Shown here: positions 8,527 to 16,963 of the stretch, in pieces
Layout of the letters: each line of letters opens with the position of its first letter
Numbering within the stretch: position 1 is the stretch's first letter
Assembly: GCA_021555075.1 (NCBI GenBank)
Contig: JAKGBX010000001.1
Location: 1,736,001 to 1,800,000 of the forward strand
DNA: 64,000 bases
Direction of reading: 5' to 3'
Origin: Rhodobacteraceae bacterium LMO-JJ12
GTDB lineage: Bacteria; Pseudomonadota; Alphaproteobacteria; Rhodobacterales; Rhodobacteraceae
Translations under genes and position numbers: made by a program
The notes under the pieces: model-generated
Database searches by the model: none
What the model saw: the letters and a program-made list of their open reading frames with translations, nothing else
Told to the model about the DNA's origin: nothing

Positions 8527-11500
8527 AGCGCCTTGCATTCTATATCGTGGCGATTTTCGCATTGGTTTTGCCATTTGTCGACGCCAACGCTCAGAGCGCA
8601 GAGGATGATCGCGGCTATCTTCAGGCGTTTCTGGAAGACAACCTGTCGGATGCCGGGCGTCAGGTGCGCATCACCGGTTTTGCCGGTGCACTCAGTAGTC
8701 GCGCCACTATTGACGAGTTGACCATCGCGGATGACAAGGGCGTCTGGATCACCCTGCGCAAGCTAACGCTCGATTGGAACCGCGCATCGCTTTTGCGCGG
8801 TGATCTCGACATCACCGAATTGTCCGCCGAGGAAATTCTGCTACCACGCGCTCCTGAGATCGGCACTGAAAGCGTCCCGTCACCCGAAGCATCAGGCTTT
8901 GCATTGCCCGATCTGCCCGTGTCGGTAAAGATTGGCACACTCAAGGTTGACAAGGTCTCGCTCGGCGAAGCGCTTTTTGGCGCCGCTGCAGTGGTTTCGC
9001 TACAAGGGTCGGCGCAACTTGTGGATGGGGCAGGGCAGGCCGCACTTGCCATCAATCGGATCGACGGCACCAAAGGCGATCTTACGCTCAAGGCTAACTA
9101 CACCAATGCCACGCGCTTTCTCGATCTGGCGTTGTCCCTTTCGGAAACTGAGAACGGCATTGCCTCAAATCTGATCGGACTTCCGGGCAGACCTTCGATC
9201 GATCTTGCGATCAAGGGCGCGGGGCCGCTCGATGATTTTGCTGCTGACATAAAGTTGGCGACTGACGAAACGCCACGTCTCAAGGGCAAGGTGACATTGA
9301 CGGGTGGATCATCCCCGATTGATGACGACACGCTTGACTACCGTGCCTTCACCGCAGATTTGGGCGGTGACATCGCGCCGCTGTTCCTGCCTGATTATCG
9401 AGCATTTTTCGGCCCCGATATCCGCCTCAAGCTTTCTGGCACACGCCAGGAAGATGGTCGTCTCGAGCTTGATAACCTGGAACTGAACACCCGCGCGCTT
9501 CAGTTGGCTGGCCAACTTGCCCTTGGGGCCGACAGCTGGCCCGAAGCGTTTTCCTTGACCGGGCAGATCGCTGATGACAGCGGCGCGCCCGTTCTTCTGC
9601 CTCTGCCGGGGGGGCAAACCCGTGTGACGGGCGCGCAATTGAAGCTCGATTATGATCGTGCCGTGGGCGATTCCTGGCGTGCTGAAATCGCCGTGGACGC
9701 GCTTGAACGCTCCGAAATCGATATTGGCGAACTGCGCTTGACCGGCTCTGGAAGCTTGGTTCAAGGCGAAGGTAGCGCCATTGGCCAGCTGCGCGGCAAT
9801 GCCACATATGCCGCGCTTGAAATCGCGCCGCGCGACCCGGCTCTGGCCGAAGCAATCGGGCCTCGCCTCACGGGGGGATTGCATTTCGTTTGGTCCGAAG
9901 ACGCTCCGCTTGAGCTCAACGATCTGGTGGTCAGCGGCACAGATTACGGGCTAAACGGTCGCGCCACGCTGAAAGGTCTGAGCGATCAGCTGAACCTCTC
10001 GGCAGAAGGCAAGGTGTCGCTCAAGGCCGAGGACCTGTCGCGCTTTGCAAGCCTTAGTGGCATGGATGTCAAAGGTGGCGCGGTGCTCGAGGTTTCGGGT
10101 GCGGTCTTCCCGCTTTCCGGGATTTTTGATGTCACGGCCCGTGGCACTGGCACTGAACTGCGCATTGGCCAGCCGCGCATTGATCCGCTTCTGGTCGGGG
10201 AAAGCCGACTCGATCTGGCGGTCCGACGTGATGAAGCCGGCACCAGCATCGACCGCTTTAAGATCACGAACGACCAACTCAGTGCCGATGTCTCCGGAAC
10301 GCTTGCCACCGGGCTAAGCGCACTCACGCTCGACAGCAAAATCACCGACACGGCGCCCATATCGGCTGGGCTTTCCGGCCCTGCAACCCTGTCGGGCAAT
10401 CTGCGCCAGACGGGAACGGATTGGGCGGTTGACCTGCAAGCCACCGGCCCGGGCGGCGCGCGCGCCACGACCAAGGCAGTTGTCATGCTTGCCAGGGGTG
10501 AAGTCACCCGGATTACCGGGCAAGTTGACGGCGCAGTCCAGACGCTGACGCCCTTCTCTGAGCTTGCAGGACGGCGTTTGTCAGGCGGTGCTGAGGCTGT
10601 AATCGACGGCTGGTTTGATCCGCGCGACGGCGCGTTCGAAGCGACGTTGGACGCCACGACACAGAGTTTGGGCTTTGGTGTGCAAATGGCTGAACCGCTC
10701 TTGCGCGGCAAGGCGACCCTCACCGGCAAAGTGTTGCGTGGGCCCGGCGGCGTCATCACCGCCGACCGTATCGAGATGATCACACCACAAGGCCGCGCTC
10801 TGGTCACTGGCACGGTGACAGACAACACCACGGCGCTGCGTTTTGACGCTTCATTGCGCGATCTGGCCCTCATCGCTCCGGGCGTAAGCGGTCCGGCCAG
10901 TGCCGAAGGCACAGCCGAGCTGGTCGGGCAGAGCTGGCAGGTTGATATCAACGCCACAGGACCGGGGGGGACAGGCGCGCGCGTATCCGGTCAGGTGGCT
11001 GCCAATGCAAGTCGCGCGGATTTGTCGATCACCGGCACGGTTCCGCTTGAACTGGCCAATACCTACATCACCCCCAATCAGGTGGCAGGGCAGGCCAGTT
11101 TCAATTTATCGCTCGCTGGCCCGCTGGCCCTGAATTCGCTTTCGGGCCAGGTCACAACCGATGGTGGGCGATTGATCCTGCCAGAGCAAAAGCTGAGTGT
11201 TACGCCGATCGTGGCCACGATCAGCCTGTCGGGTGGGCGCGCCAATATTGACGGTCGCGGGACCTTTTCCAGCGGCGGACAGGCCAGCGTCAATGGTTCG
11301 GTTATCCTGACGTCGCCGTTCAATGGTGATATCGGCATCGAATTGTCCAGTGTCGGAATCAGCGACGGAGCGGTCTACGACACCAGCGTTAGCGGCCGGA
11401 TCACCCTGCGTGGTCCGCTGCGTTCAGGCGCGCAGATCACCGCTGATCTGACGCTGGGTGCAACCGAGATCAAGATTACCGAAGCCGGCCCCGCGATACC

Positions 11501-12305
11501 CGAAGTACTCTCTGGCCTGCAACACATTAACGAACCTGCCGATGTGCGACAGACTCGCGCGCGCGCCGGGTTGCTCGATCAAGGGGGTGGAAATGGTGGT
11601 GGCGCCCGCGCGAGTTATCCCATCGATATCCTCTTGCGTGCGCCCTCGCGCATATTCGTGCGCGGGCGTGGGCTTGATGCCGAACTGGGCGGAGAATTGC
11701 GGCTGGGTGGAACGACGCGCAATGTGGTGCCGCGCGGCCAATTCGATTTGATCCGCGGACGGCTGGAAATCCTTGGCAAGCGGCTCACGCTCAGCGAAGG
11801 CTACGCACGTTTGCAAGGTGGCTTTGACCCCTATCTCTACCTTGTTGCGGGCACCAGCACAGAAGACGCAGAGATCCGTATCATACTTGAGGGGTTGGCG
11901 TCGGCCCCTGAGATCACATTTTCGTCCAACCCGGGCCTGCCGGAAGATGAAATTGTGGCTCAGTTGTTGTTTGGCCGCGACCTGACGCAGATTTCGGCCC
12001 TACAAGCGGTGCAATTGGCAGCTGCCGTGCAAACGTTGGCGGGCGGTGGCAGCGGATTGCTCGATAAACTGCGCCAGAATTTCGGGCTCGACGATCTTGA
12101 TATCAGCACCGGCGAGGATGGTCAGACGGAAGCAACGGTCGGAAAATACATCTCCGACAAAATCTACACCGATGTCACGGTCGGCAGCGACGGCAAAAGC
12201 GAGATTAATCTCAACATCCAGATATCGCCATCTGTCACCGGACGCGGCAGCGCTAACTCTGACGGCACGACCAGCCTGGGGATTTTCTTTGAACGTGACT
12301 ATTGA
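8523..12305 (+). CDS. tamB: TamB, inner-membrane-anchored translocation/assembly module protein
   Basis: 1260-residue protein with a single N-terminal signal/anchor (KRLAFYIVAIFALVLPFVDA), long beta-helical AsmA-like repeats and a C-terminal DUF490/TamB domain (last about 330 residues, with VPRGQFDLIRGRLEILGKRL and the terminal KSEINLNIQISPSVTGRGS). The start is chosen as TTG at 8523, which overlaps the tamA stop as TTGA and has AGGA at 8511-8514. Reading upstream in the same frame would lie wholly inside tamA. It spans the periplasm and works with TamA in outer-membrane biogenesis or phospholipid transport. The unusual start codon suggests tightly coupled, lower-level translation. Confidence 0.9.
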   Translation: MKRLAFYIVAIFALVLPFVDANAQSAEDDRGYLQAFLEDNLSDAGRQVRITGFAGALSSRATIDELTIADDKGVWITLRKLTLDWNRASLLRGDLDITELSAEEILLPRAPEIGTESVPSPEASGFALPDLPVSVKIGTLKVDKVSLGEALFGAAAVVSLQGSAQLVDGAGQAALAINRIDGTKGDLTLKANYTNATRFLDLALSLSETENGIASNLIGLPGRPSIDLAIKGAGPLDDFAADIKLATDETPRLKGKVTLTGGSSPIDDDTLDYRAFTADLGGDIAPLFLPDYRAFFGPDIRLKLSGTRQEDGRLELDNLELNTRALQLAGQLALGADSWPEAFSLTGQIADDSGAPVLLPLPGGQTRVTGAQLKLDYDRAVGDSWRAEIAVDALERSEIDIGELRLTGSGSLVQGEGSAIGQLRGNATYAALEIAPRDPALAEAIGPRLTGGLHFVWSEDAPLELNDLVVSGTDYGLNGRATLKGLSDQLNLSAEGKVSLKAEDLSRFASLSGMDVKGGAVLEVSGAVFPLSGIFDVTARGTGTELRIGQPRIDPLLVGESRLDLAVRRDEAGTSIDRFKITNDQLSADVSGTLATGLSALTLDSKITDTAPISAGLSGPATLSGNLRQTGTDWAVDLQATGPGGARATTKAVVMLARGEVTRITGQVDGAVQTLTPFSELAGRRLSGGAEAVIDGWFDPRDGAFEATLDATTQSLGFGVQMAEPLLRGKATLTGKVLRGPGGVITADRIEMITPQGRALVTGTVTDNTTALRFDASLRDLALIAPGVSGPASAEGTAELVGQSWQVDINATGPGGTGARVSGQVAANASRADLSITGTVPLELANTYITPNQVAGQASFNLSLAGPLALNSLSGQVTTDGGRLILPEQKLSVTPIVATISLSGGRANIDGRGTFSSGGQASVNGSVILTSPFNGDIGIELSSVGISDGAVYDTSVSGRITLRGPLRSGAQITADLTLGATEIKITEAGPAIPEVLSGLQHINEPADVRQTRARAGLLDQGGGNGGGARASYPIDILLRAPSRIFVRGRGLDAELGGELRLGGTTRNVVPRGQFDLIRGRLEILGKRLTLSEGYARLQGGFDPYLYLVAGTSTEDAEIRIILEGLASAPEITFSSNPGLPEDEIVAQLLFGRDLTQISALQAVQLAAAVQTLAGGGSGLLDKLRQNFGLDDLDISTGEDGQTEATVGKYISDKIYTDVTVGSDGKSEINLNIQISPSVTGRGSANSDGTTSLGIFFERDY

Positions 12306-12430
12306 ACCGCCCCGTAGGCCCCGCGGCCAAAGCGCCGGTTTTTTGCCCAAAACTGGTGAATAATCCACAGGCGAGGCGGATAGTCGCGCTTACAGGTTGC
12401 AAAGTGCTTGCAGTACCCTAGGCTTTGGCC

Positions 12431-13855
12431 ATGAGCGCAAAACAAAAGCATTTCAGCGAAATGACTTCCGAAACCGGGGTTCGCCATCCCTATGGCGAAT
12501 ACGAAACGTGGTTTTCCGCACAAAATACCGATCGGCTGGCACGTAAGTCTCAGGAGGCCGAAGCCTTCTTTCGACGCACCGGGATTACCTTTAACGTTTA
12601 CGGTCAGGCCGATGCCGAAGAACGATTGATCCCGTTCGATCTGGTGCCGCGCATAATGTCGGACAAGGAATGGACGAAACTGTCCATTGGCATCGACCAG
12701 CGGGTGCGCGCGATCAACGCCTTCCTGCACGATATCTACAACCGTCAGGAAATCCTGCGTGCCGGGGTTATTCCGTACGACCTCATTGCGCAAAACGATG
12801 CGTTCTTGCCAGAAATGATCGACTTCAGCCCGCCGGGCGATGTCTATACTCATATCGTCGGCACCGATATCGTGCGTACCGGCGAAGATGATTTTTTTGT
12901 ACTCGAAGACAACGCGCGCACGCCCTCGGGTGTCAGCTACATGCTGGAAAACCGTGAAACCATGCTGCAGATGTTCCCCGAGCTCTTCAGCCGGATCAGG
13001 GTGCAGGGCGTCAGCGATTACCCCAAATCCTTGCGTGCCTCGCTTGAGGCCTCTGCGCCCGCAAACTGCGACGGGCGCCCATGTGTCGTGGTTCTGACGC
13101 CGGGGATCCACAACTCTGCCTACTATGAGCATAGCTTTCTCGCCGACCAGATGGGCGTCGAGTTGGTTGAAGGCCATGATCTCAGGGTTGTCGATGGTCG
13201 AATCGCGATGCGCACGACATGCGGTTACAAGGTGATCGACGTGATCTATCGCCGGGTCGACGATGAGTTTCTTGATCCTCTTACGTTCAATCCGGAATCG
13301 ATGCTGGGTGTTCCAGGGATCATGGATATCTATCGTGCGGGCCACATCACCATCGCCAATGCACCTGGTACCGGCGTCGCCGATGACAAGGCGGTCTACA
13401 GTTACATGCCCGCGATCGTCGAGTTTTACACTGGCGAGAAGGCGATCTTGAAGAACGTTGAAACGCATCGCTGTGCCGAGCCCGAGGCACTCAAATACGT
13501 GCTCGACAACCTCGCTGATCTGGTGGTCAAGGAGGTGCATGGCTCGGGCGGCTATGGCATGCTCGTCGGTCCCGCAGCAAGCAAGAGCGAAATCGCCGCT
13601 TTCGCCACCAAGCTCAAGGAACGTCCGGGAAACTATATCGCCCAGCCGACCTTGTCGCTCTCGACAGTGCCGATCTTTACCGAAGCCGGCCTTGCACCGC
13701 GCCATGTCGATCTGCGCCCCTTCGCGCTGGTTTCGCCCAATGGGGTCGAAATCACACCGGGCGGGCTTACCCGCGTGGCGCTGACCGAAGGCAGCCTCGT
13801 GGTCAATTCAAGCCAGGGCGGCGGAACCAAGGACACATGGGTGTTGAAAGGCTGA
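12431..13855 (+). CDS. Circularly permuted ATP-grasp protein (COG2308 type)
   Basis: 474-residue protein of the circularly permuted type 2 ATP-grasp family, thought to be a peptide-bond-forming ligase. Visible signatures are FNVYGQADAEERLIPFDLVPR near 50-75, NRQEILRAG, DGRIAMRTTCGYKVIDVIYRRVDDEFLDPL in the middle, VKEVHGSGGYGMLVGP (nucleotide-binding loop, near 365) and APRHVDLRPFALV near the end. The start at ATG 12431 is preferred to an upstream in-frame TTG. It is the first of four genes (ATP-grasp, alpha-E, transglutaminase, Anbu), an order conserved in many proteobacteria. The real substrate is unknown. Confidence 0.88.
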   Translation: MSAKQKHFSEMTSETGVRHPYGEYETWFSAQNTDRLARKSQEAEAFFRRTGITFNVYGQADAEERLIPFDLVPRIMSDKEWTKLSIGIDQRVRAINAFLHDIYNRQEILRAGVIPYDLIAQNDAFLPEMIDFSPPGDVYTHIVGTDIVRTGEDDFFVLEDNARTPSGVSYMLENRETMLQMFPELFSRIRVQGVSDYPKSLRASLEASAPANCDGRPCVVVLTPGIHNSAYYEHSFLADQMGVELVEGHDLRVVDGRIAMRTTCGYKVIDVIYRRVDDEFLDPLTFNPESMLGVPGIMDIYRAGHITIANAPGTGVADDKAVYSYMPAIVEFYTGEKAILKNVETHRCAEPEALKYVLDNLADLVVKEVHGSGGYGMLVGPAASKSEIAAFATKLKERPGNYIAQPTLSLSTVPIFTEAGLAPRHVDLRPFALVSPNGVEITPGGLTRVALTEGSLVVNSSQGGGTKDTWVLKG

Positions 13856-13856
13856 C

Positions 13857-14798
13857 ATGCTGGGAAAAACCGCAGGTGGACTTTACTGGATGTTTCGCTT
13901 TCTTGAGCGGGCAGAGAATACCGCGCGCCTTATAGAAGCTGGGTTTCGCATGGCGCTTACCCGTTCGACCGACCCGGAAAGCGAATGGAAATCGGTCATC
14001 GTCACCTCGGCGGCGCAATCGGCCTATGAGGCCAAACATTCAAGCTATGACAGTAGCCATGTCACAGATTTCCTGCTGCGCGACGCTAATAATCCAAGTT
14101 CGGTCCTGTCGGTCATCAAGGCGGCGCGCGATGATGCACGCCTGGTGCGCACCGCGCTCACGTCAGAAGTCTGGTCGGCGGTGAACGAAACATGGATGCT
14201 CCTGAAGGACGTGCTGAGCGCGCCGATCCCGGAAACCGATCTGCCCGAGGTTCTTGCCACCATCCGCCACCAATCCGCGCTGGTGCGCGGTGCGATGCAC
14301 GGAACGATGCTGCGCACAGACTCGTATGATTTCTGCCGTCTGGGGACATTGATCGAGCGCGCCGATAGTAGCGCCCGGATCATCGACGTAAAATACTATG
14401 CGTTGTTGCCGTCGCCCGCACTGGTAGGTAGCCGGATGGACAATATTCAGTGGGAAACGATCCTGCGTTCGGTCTCTGCCTATCGCTCTTATCGCGGGGC
14501 GGTTGATGGCGGATATACCCCGACAGGTATCGCCAGTTTCCTGATTCTGGATCGACGCATGCCGCGCTCACTGGCGTTCTGCGCGTCGGGCCTTGTTGAA
14601 TATCTGACCTACCTTGCGGAAGAATACGACGACAAACGGCCCTGCCTCGCGCAGGCAGAGGCGCTCAATGCGCGGCTTAAGGGGCGCGATATCGGGTCGA
14701 TCTTCGAAGAAGGTCTGCACGAATTTATCGGCTCGTTACTGCGCGATATAGCGAGCCTCGGTCAACAGATCGAACAGGATTACAGGTTCAACAGATAG
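13857..14798 (+). CDS. Alpha-E domain protein (DUF403, COG2307)
   Basis: 313-residue all-helical protein beginning MLGKTAGGLYWMFRFLERAENTARL, the typical start of the alpha-E family. It lies one base after the ATP-grasp gene and its stop abuts the start of the transglutaminase gene. Alpha-E proteins have no demonstrated activity. They are almost always found with COG2308 ATP-grasp proteins, sometimes fused, which suggests they form part of the same ligase system. Cytoplasmic; no signal peptide or membrane segment seen. Confidence 0.87.
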   Translation: MLGKTAGGLYWMFRFLERAENTARLIEAGFRMALTRSTDPESEWKSVIVTSAAQSAYEAKHSSYDSSHVTDFLLRDANNPSSVLSVIKAARDDARLVRTALTSEVWSAVNETWMLLKDVLSAPIPETDLPEVLATIRHQSALVRGAMHGTMLRTDSYDFCRLGTLIERADSSARIIDVKYYALLPSPALVGSRMDNIQWETILRSVSAYRSYRGAVDGGYTPTGIASFLILDRRMPRSLAFCASGLVEYLTYLAEEYDDKRPCLAQAEALNARLKGRDIGSIFEEGLHEFIGSLLRDIASLGQQIEQDYRFNR

Positions 14799-15596
14799 AT
14801 GCAGCTTCGGATCAAACATACGACGCAATATGACTATGACGTGCCCGTCGATTACGCGCTGCAAAAGGTAAGACTGCGCCCTCTGCCGTCCGAGTTGCAA
14901 GAGATCGAGGATTGGCAGATCGAAATCGAAGGCGGCAAGATCGAAACCAGCTATCGCGATCATTACGGCAACCACGTTGATCTTGTCAGCGCCGATATCG
15001 GCACGAGAAAGCTGATCATCAGGGCGCACGGCACGGTCAACACGCGTGATTCAGCCGGTGTTCTCGGGATGGTCTATGGCCGCGCACCGCTCTGGTATTT
15101 CGCACAGCCGACGGCTCTGACCAGACCGGGAAAGCGTATCGAAAAACTGGCCAACACTGTGGCGCGCGCCGACAGCTTACTCAACGGATTGCATGAACTC
15201 TCGGCGGCGGTGATCGAGGCGGTACCCTACGGCACAGGCCATACCGACACCAGCATCACAGCCGAGGGCGCGGTCGAGATCGGGCGCGGCGTCTGTCAGG
15301 ATCACGCCAACATCTTTATTTCTGCGTCCCGTCTCGCAGGGTTGCCCGCGCGCTATGTCAGTGGCTACCTGATGATGAACGACAGGGTTGATCAGGATGC
15401 CAGCCATGCCTGGGCCGAGGTGCATGTCGATGGGCTGGGCTGGGTCGGTTTTGATGTATCCAACGGTGTCGCACCTGACGAACGCTATGCGCGCATCGCG
15501 ATCGGGCGCGATGCCCATGATGCCGCGCCGATCTCGGGACTGCGTCATGGTGTGGCGGTTGAGTCGATGATTGTATCTTTGCAGGTCCAGCAGTAA
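14799..15596 (+). CDS. Transglutaminase-like cysteine protease/amidase (COG1305)
   Basis: 265-residue protein with an N-terminal bacterial transglutaminase-like domain (IKHTTQYDYDVPV) and a papain-fold core. The catalytic triad is visible as Cys166 in GVCQDHANIFI, His203 in DASHAWAEVHV and Asp219 in GFDVSNG. No signal peptide is seen, so it should act in the cytoplasm. Third gene of the Anbu cluster, directly abutting the alpha-E stop. In this context it may cleave or transfer the amide product made by the ATP-grasp ligase. That role is inference from gene association. Confidence 0.87.
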   Translation: MQLRIKHTTQYDYDVPVDYALQKVRLRPLPSELQEIEDWQIEIEGGKIETSYRDHYGNHVDLVSADIGTRKLIIRAHGTVNTRDSAGVLGMVYGRAPLWYFAQPTALTRPGKRIEKLANTVARADSLLNGLHELSAAVIEAVPYGTGHTDTSITAEGAVEIGRGVCQDHANIFISASRLAGLPARYVSGYLMMNDRVDQDASHAWAEVHVDGLGWVGFDVSNGVAPDERYARIAIGRDAHDAAPISGLRHGVAVESMIVSLQVQQ

Positions 15597-15633
15597 ATCA
15601 GTGATAGGGAATACCTCCCTGGGAACGACTCGG

Positions 15634-16365
15634 ATGACCTATTGTGTCGGGATGCGGCTCAACACCGGCCTCGTGTTCATGGCAGACACCCGGACCAATG
15701 CCGGTGTCGACAATTTTTCGACAAGCCGCAAGATGTTCAGCTGGTCAGTGCCCGGTGAACGCGCCATCACGATCATGACGGCGGGCAATCTGGCCACGAC
15801 GCAAGCGATGATCAGCCTGCTTGAGGAACGCTCGCAGGCGGTCGAGGATCGCGACCCCGGCATCCTCAATCAACCGTCGATGTTTCAGGTAGCGCGCCTG
15901 GTGGGGGCGACTCTGAAGGAAGTGATCGCCTATTCCAGCCCCACGGGCCAGACCTCGGACGATCAATTCAGCGCGTCTGTCATTGTCGGCGGTCAGATCA
16001 AGGGCGGAAAGCCAACCATCTTTCTTGTCTATCCGCAGGGCAACTTCATCGAGATCACAGACGACACGCCGTTTTTTCAGATCGGCGAGACGAAATACGG
16101 CAAACCGATCCTCGTGCGCGCCTATGATCCCGATCTGAGCTTTCCCGAAGCCCTGCGGTTGCTGTTGGTCTCGTTTGACTCAACGGTTAAGTCGAACCTT
16201 TCGGTCGGCTTGCCATTCGATGTGCATGTGTATGAAAATGATTGCTTTTCTACTGATCGGCAGGGGCGAATCGAAGCTCAAGACGCAGTTTACCATTCTA
16301 TCGCATCGGGCTGGGGCGATGCGTTGAAAGCGGCCTTGGACAAGCTGCCCACCTATGACATCTAG
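15634..16365 (+). CDS. anbu: Anbu, proteasome-type Ntn-hydrolase (COG3484)
   Basis: 243-residue proteasome-fold hydrolase. The protein starts MTYCVG, so removal of Met leaves a free N-terminal Thr1 nucleophile. Counting from that Thr, Asp17 (in MADTRT) and Lys32 (in TSRK) match the proteasome beta-subunit catalytic set. Start 15634 was chosen for this reason; reading further upstream would block the nucleophile and overlap the transglutaminase gene. Anbu is an HslV/20S-beta relative found with exactly this ATP-grasp/alpha-E/transglutaminase set. Known Anbu proteins form open-ring assemblies with weak or no detected peptidase activity. Physiological substrate unknown. Confidence 0.9.
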   Translation: MTYCVGMRLNTGLVFMADTRTNAGVDNFSTSRKMFSWSVPGERAITIMTAGNLATTQAMISLLEERSQAVEDRDPGILNQPSMFQVARLVGATLKEVIAYSSPTGQTSDDQFSASVIVGGQIKGGKPTIFLVYPQGNFIEITDDTPFFQIGETKYGKPILVRAYDPDLSFPEALRLLLVSFDSTVKSNLSVGLPFDVHVYENDCFSTDRQGRIEAQDAVYHSIASGWGDALKAALDKLPTYDI

Positions 16366-16386
16366 TCAGGTCGGATAGGGGCGGCG

Positions 16387-16836
16387 TCAGGCTTCGGACT
16401 TGATCGTGCGCAGCACCACGTTGGTCTGAGCGCTGGCCACGGCGGGCATGTCATAGAGAAATCCGTCGAGAAATCTGTTATACGCCGCCAGATCGGCGCA
16501 TTGCACGAAAAGATGGCAATCTGACTGCCCGGTGGTGGCGTAACATTCGCGCACCTCTGGTTTGGCGCGTACCGCCTTGTAGAAGGCTTCGATTTCGGGG
16601 CGCCTGTGCCGGGCCAGGTGGACATGAACGATGGCCTTGAACGCAAGCCCAAGTGCCGCGTCATCGGTCACGATGCTGAACTTGCGGATCACGCCTCGTT
16701 TTTCGAGCGCGCTGATCCGCCGCCAACACGTCGAGGTCGAAAGCCCAACCTTTTCGGCAAGAACAGCGACTGACACGCGGCTGTCTTCCTTGAGAAGCGT
16801 AATGATCTGAGAATCGACCGCGTCGAGTGCAGGCAT
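16387..16836 (-). CDS. Lrp/AsnC-family transcriptional regulator
   Basis: 149-residue regulator with N-terminal HTH (LDAVDSQIITLLKEDSRVSVAVLAEKVGLSTSTCWRRI, about 4-41) and C-terminal RAM effector domain (KAIVHVHLARHR... and the ECYATTGQSDCHLFV strand-turn near 98-112). It is divergent from the indolepyruvate oxidoreductase gene with 127 bp between the starts and an Lrp-sized inverted repeat in the gap. It probably controls that gene in response to an amino acid, plausibly an aromatic or branched-chain one since the neighbour degrades aryl pyruvates. Confidence 0.9.
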   Translation of the reverse strand: MPALDAVDSQIITLLKEDSRVSVAVLAEKVGLSTSTCWRRISALEKRGVIRKFSIVTDDAALGLAFKAIVHVHLARHRRPEIEAFYKAVRAKPEVRECYATTGQSDCHLFVQCADLAAYNRFLDGFLYDMPAVASAQTNVVLRTIKSEA

Positions 16837-16869
16837 GAAATGGTTTCCCGGAATGGCAGCCGTTTTGAA

Positions 16870-16894
16870 AATATTTGCCAGATTTGCAGATATT
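16870..16894. promoter_or_regulatory. Candidate Lrp-family operator
   Basis: AATATTTGC-CAGATTT-GCAGATATT, an AT-rich 9-bp inverted repeat with one mismatch and a 7-bp spacer, in the gap between the Lrp gene and the divergent oxidoreductase gene. A TATACT hexamer at 16933-16938 could be the -10 of the oxidoreductase promoter. The operator role is inferred from position and symmetry. Confidence 0.45.
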
Positions 16895-16963
16895 CATCCG
16901 ACATCTGACCGTATTTTTCAAGGCTCTTGATCTATACTGAGCGCTGAATTCAAGGAGCCCGCG

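Noticed and set aside
12305-12345. Possible tamB terminator (AACCG...CGGTT then TTTTTT)
   Set aside because: The outer stem is only 5 bp and the interior folds poorly, so I do not call it.
12299-13705. A 468-codon minus-strand frame opposite the ATP-grasp gene
   Set aside because: Same reason: shadow frame of a conserved protein, without domain resemblance.
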